This document shows, piece by piece, positions 6,405 through 6,767 of a stretch of DNA of 6,767 nucleotides. Source of the DNA: Paracoccaceae bacterium (GTDB taxonomy: Bacteria > Pseudomonadota > Alphaproteobacteria > Rhodobacterales > Rhodobacteraceae). Under the pieces are notes generated by a model. The model was not told the origin of the DNA, did not search any database, and saw only the letters and a program-made list of their open reading frames with translations. The stretch lies in contig SKMI01000033.1 of the NCBI GenBank assembly GCA_007121115.1, positions 1 through 6,767 of the forward strand, given 5' to 3'. Each line of letters opens with the position of its first letter. Position 1 is the stretch's first letter. Position numbers and translations under genes: made by a program.

Positions 6405-6409
6405 CCCTC
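6405..6409 (-). promoter_or_regulatory. Ribosome binding site of lysC
   Basis: GAGGG on the minus strand, 7 nt before the ATG at 6397. It fixes the lysC start against the out-of-frame upstream ATG at 6434, which has no such site. Confidence 0.6.
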
Positions 6410-6412
6410 GCG

Positions 6413-6434
6413 CCGTCGTCATACCCGTCGTCAT
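6413..6434 (-). repeat. Short tandem repeat in the lysC leader
   Basis: ATGACGACGG occurs twice on the minus strand (6434-6425 and 6422-6413), 12 bp apart start to start. Both copies fall in the predicted 5' untranslated region, between the proposed transcription start and the lysC ribosome binding site. Each begins with an ATG in the same frame, which runs out of register with lysC. It may be an operator half-site pair, a small upstream reading frame, or chance. Confidence 0.5.
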
Positions 6435-6445
6435 GGTCGCGCCGG

Positions 6446-6474
6446 GTCATAGGGCAGGGCGCGCTTGCACGCAA
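6446..6474 (-). promoter_or_regulatory. Proposed promoter of lysC-ptsP
   Basis: On the minus strand TTGCGT (6474-6469) and TATGAC (6451-6446) are separated by exactly 17 bp, and preceding C residues give CTTGCGT and CTATGAC, close to the alphaproteobacterial housekeeping pattern CTTGAC/CTATAT. A start near 6439 would give a leader of about 40 nt. The -35 box sits inside a small palindrome (CTTGC-GT-GCAAG, 6475-6464), so a repressor could compete there; that is inference. Confidence 0.5.
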
Positions 6475-6582
6475 GGGGCGCGCGGGTCCGCGGGGGGATC
6501 GCGCACCCTCCTGGACGCTGCGCCGAGGGCGCTGGCACAACCGCCCCGAACGTCTGCGCCCTTCGGACGGGTGCTGGAGGTC

Positions 6583-6608
6583 ATGCACGCCGCAAGGCGA
6601 AGGTGCAT
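6583..6608. repeat. Inverted repeat upstream of the hydroxypyruvate isomerase-like gene
   Basis: ATGCAC (6583-6588) and GTGCAT (6603-6608) are perfect inverted half-sites 14 nt apart, ending 73 nt before the downstream ATG. The arrangement could be a regulator binding site or a leader hairpin in the divergent region. I could not find a convincing -35/-10 pair for this gene. Confidence 0.3.
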
Positions 6609-6681
6609 TCCGGGCGACCGGGGGCGACACGCCGACGCGCTTCGGATAGGGCAGAAGGGCACACTGCGCCGGGGGACCGAC

Positions 6682-6767
6682 ATGAACCTGCAGCTTTCCG
6701 CGAATACCGGTTTCCTTTGGACCGGGCTTCCCTTCCTTGACCGGATCCGGCGGGCGGCGGCCTGCGG
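6682..6767 (+). CDS. Hydroxypyruvate isomerase-like TIM-barrel protein, N-terminus only (cut by window end)
   Basis: Only 28 codons are visible. They begin MNLQLSANTGFLWTG and continue with LPFLDRIRRAAACG. This matches the N-terminus of the hydroxypyruvate isomerase (Hyi)/2-oxo-tetronate isomerase (OtnI) branch of the xylose isomerase-like TIM-barrel family: a first beta strand with an (S/A)AN-x-x-x-L(W/F)T motif followed by an LPFLDR helix. These enzymes convert hydroxypyruvate and tartronate semialdehyde, or related 2-oxo-acids, in the cytoplasm. GGGGGA at 6671-6676, 5 nt before the ATG, is a good ribosome binding site and supports the start. The gene is divergent from lysC across 284 nt. 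Metal and catalytic residues lie beyond the window, so the exact substrate cannot be told. Confidence 0.7.
   Translation, partial: MNLQLSANTGFLWTGLPFLDRIRRAAAC

Noticed and set aside
6213..6434. 73-codon minus-strand frame starting upstream of lysC and overlapping it
   Set aside because: It has no ribosome binding site before the ATG at 6434, and its sequence is the out-of-frame shadow of the conserved kinase N-terminus.

Overview
This 6.8 kb window comes from a very GC-rich bacterial chromosome. The protein sequences and the lysC-ptsP gene pair point to an alphaproteobacterium of the Rhodobacteraceae (Rhodobacter/Paracoccus relatives). That placement rests on protein resemblance and base composition, not on a marker gene.

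Layout, left to right. (1) Positions 1-1809, plus strand: the 3' two-thirds of a pbpC-type gene (penicillin-binding protein 1C). The transpeptidase and BiPBP_C domains are present. The N-terminal glycosyltransferase domain is not in this frame, which is closed by stop codons at 7-9, 16-18 and 31-33. Between the SxN and KTG motifs lies an unusual extra block of about 190 residues (roughly 605-1200). It contains a stretch whose base composition fits coding on the opposite strand (about 646-915), then a 15-bp tandem repeat (988-1122). (2) Positions 1810-2836: about 1 kb with no gene I can support, lying between convergent genes. It is rich in inverted repeats, including a very strong hairpin at 2082-2130 and a terminator-like stem-loop at 2674-2710. 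(3) Minus strand 6397 to 2837: lysC (aspartate kinase) followed 57 nt later by ptsP (GAF-domain enzyme I of the nitrogen phosphotransferase system). They probably form one transcript from a promoter I can propose at 6446-6474. (4) A divergent intergenic region of 284 nt, then from 6682 on the plus strand the first 28 codons of a hydroxypyruvate isomerase-like TIM-barrel protein cut by the window edge.

Functionally, lysC begins the aspartate family of amino acids (lysine and diaminopimelate, threonine, methionine). PtsP is the PEP-dependent first phosphotransferase of the regulatory PTS-Ntr cascade, with a GAF sensory domain. The pbpC product would act on peptidoglycan, whose meso-diaminopimelate precursor comes from the LysC pathway, but it is convergent and not co-transcribed. 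The lysC-ptsP part looks ordinary and intact. The pbpC insertion and the structured 1 kb gap downstream are the unusual parts.
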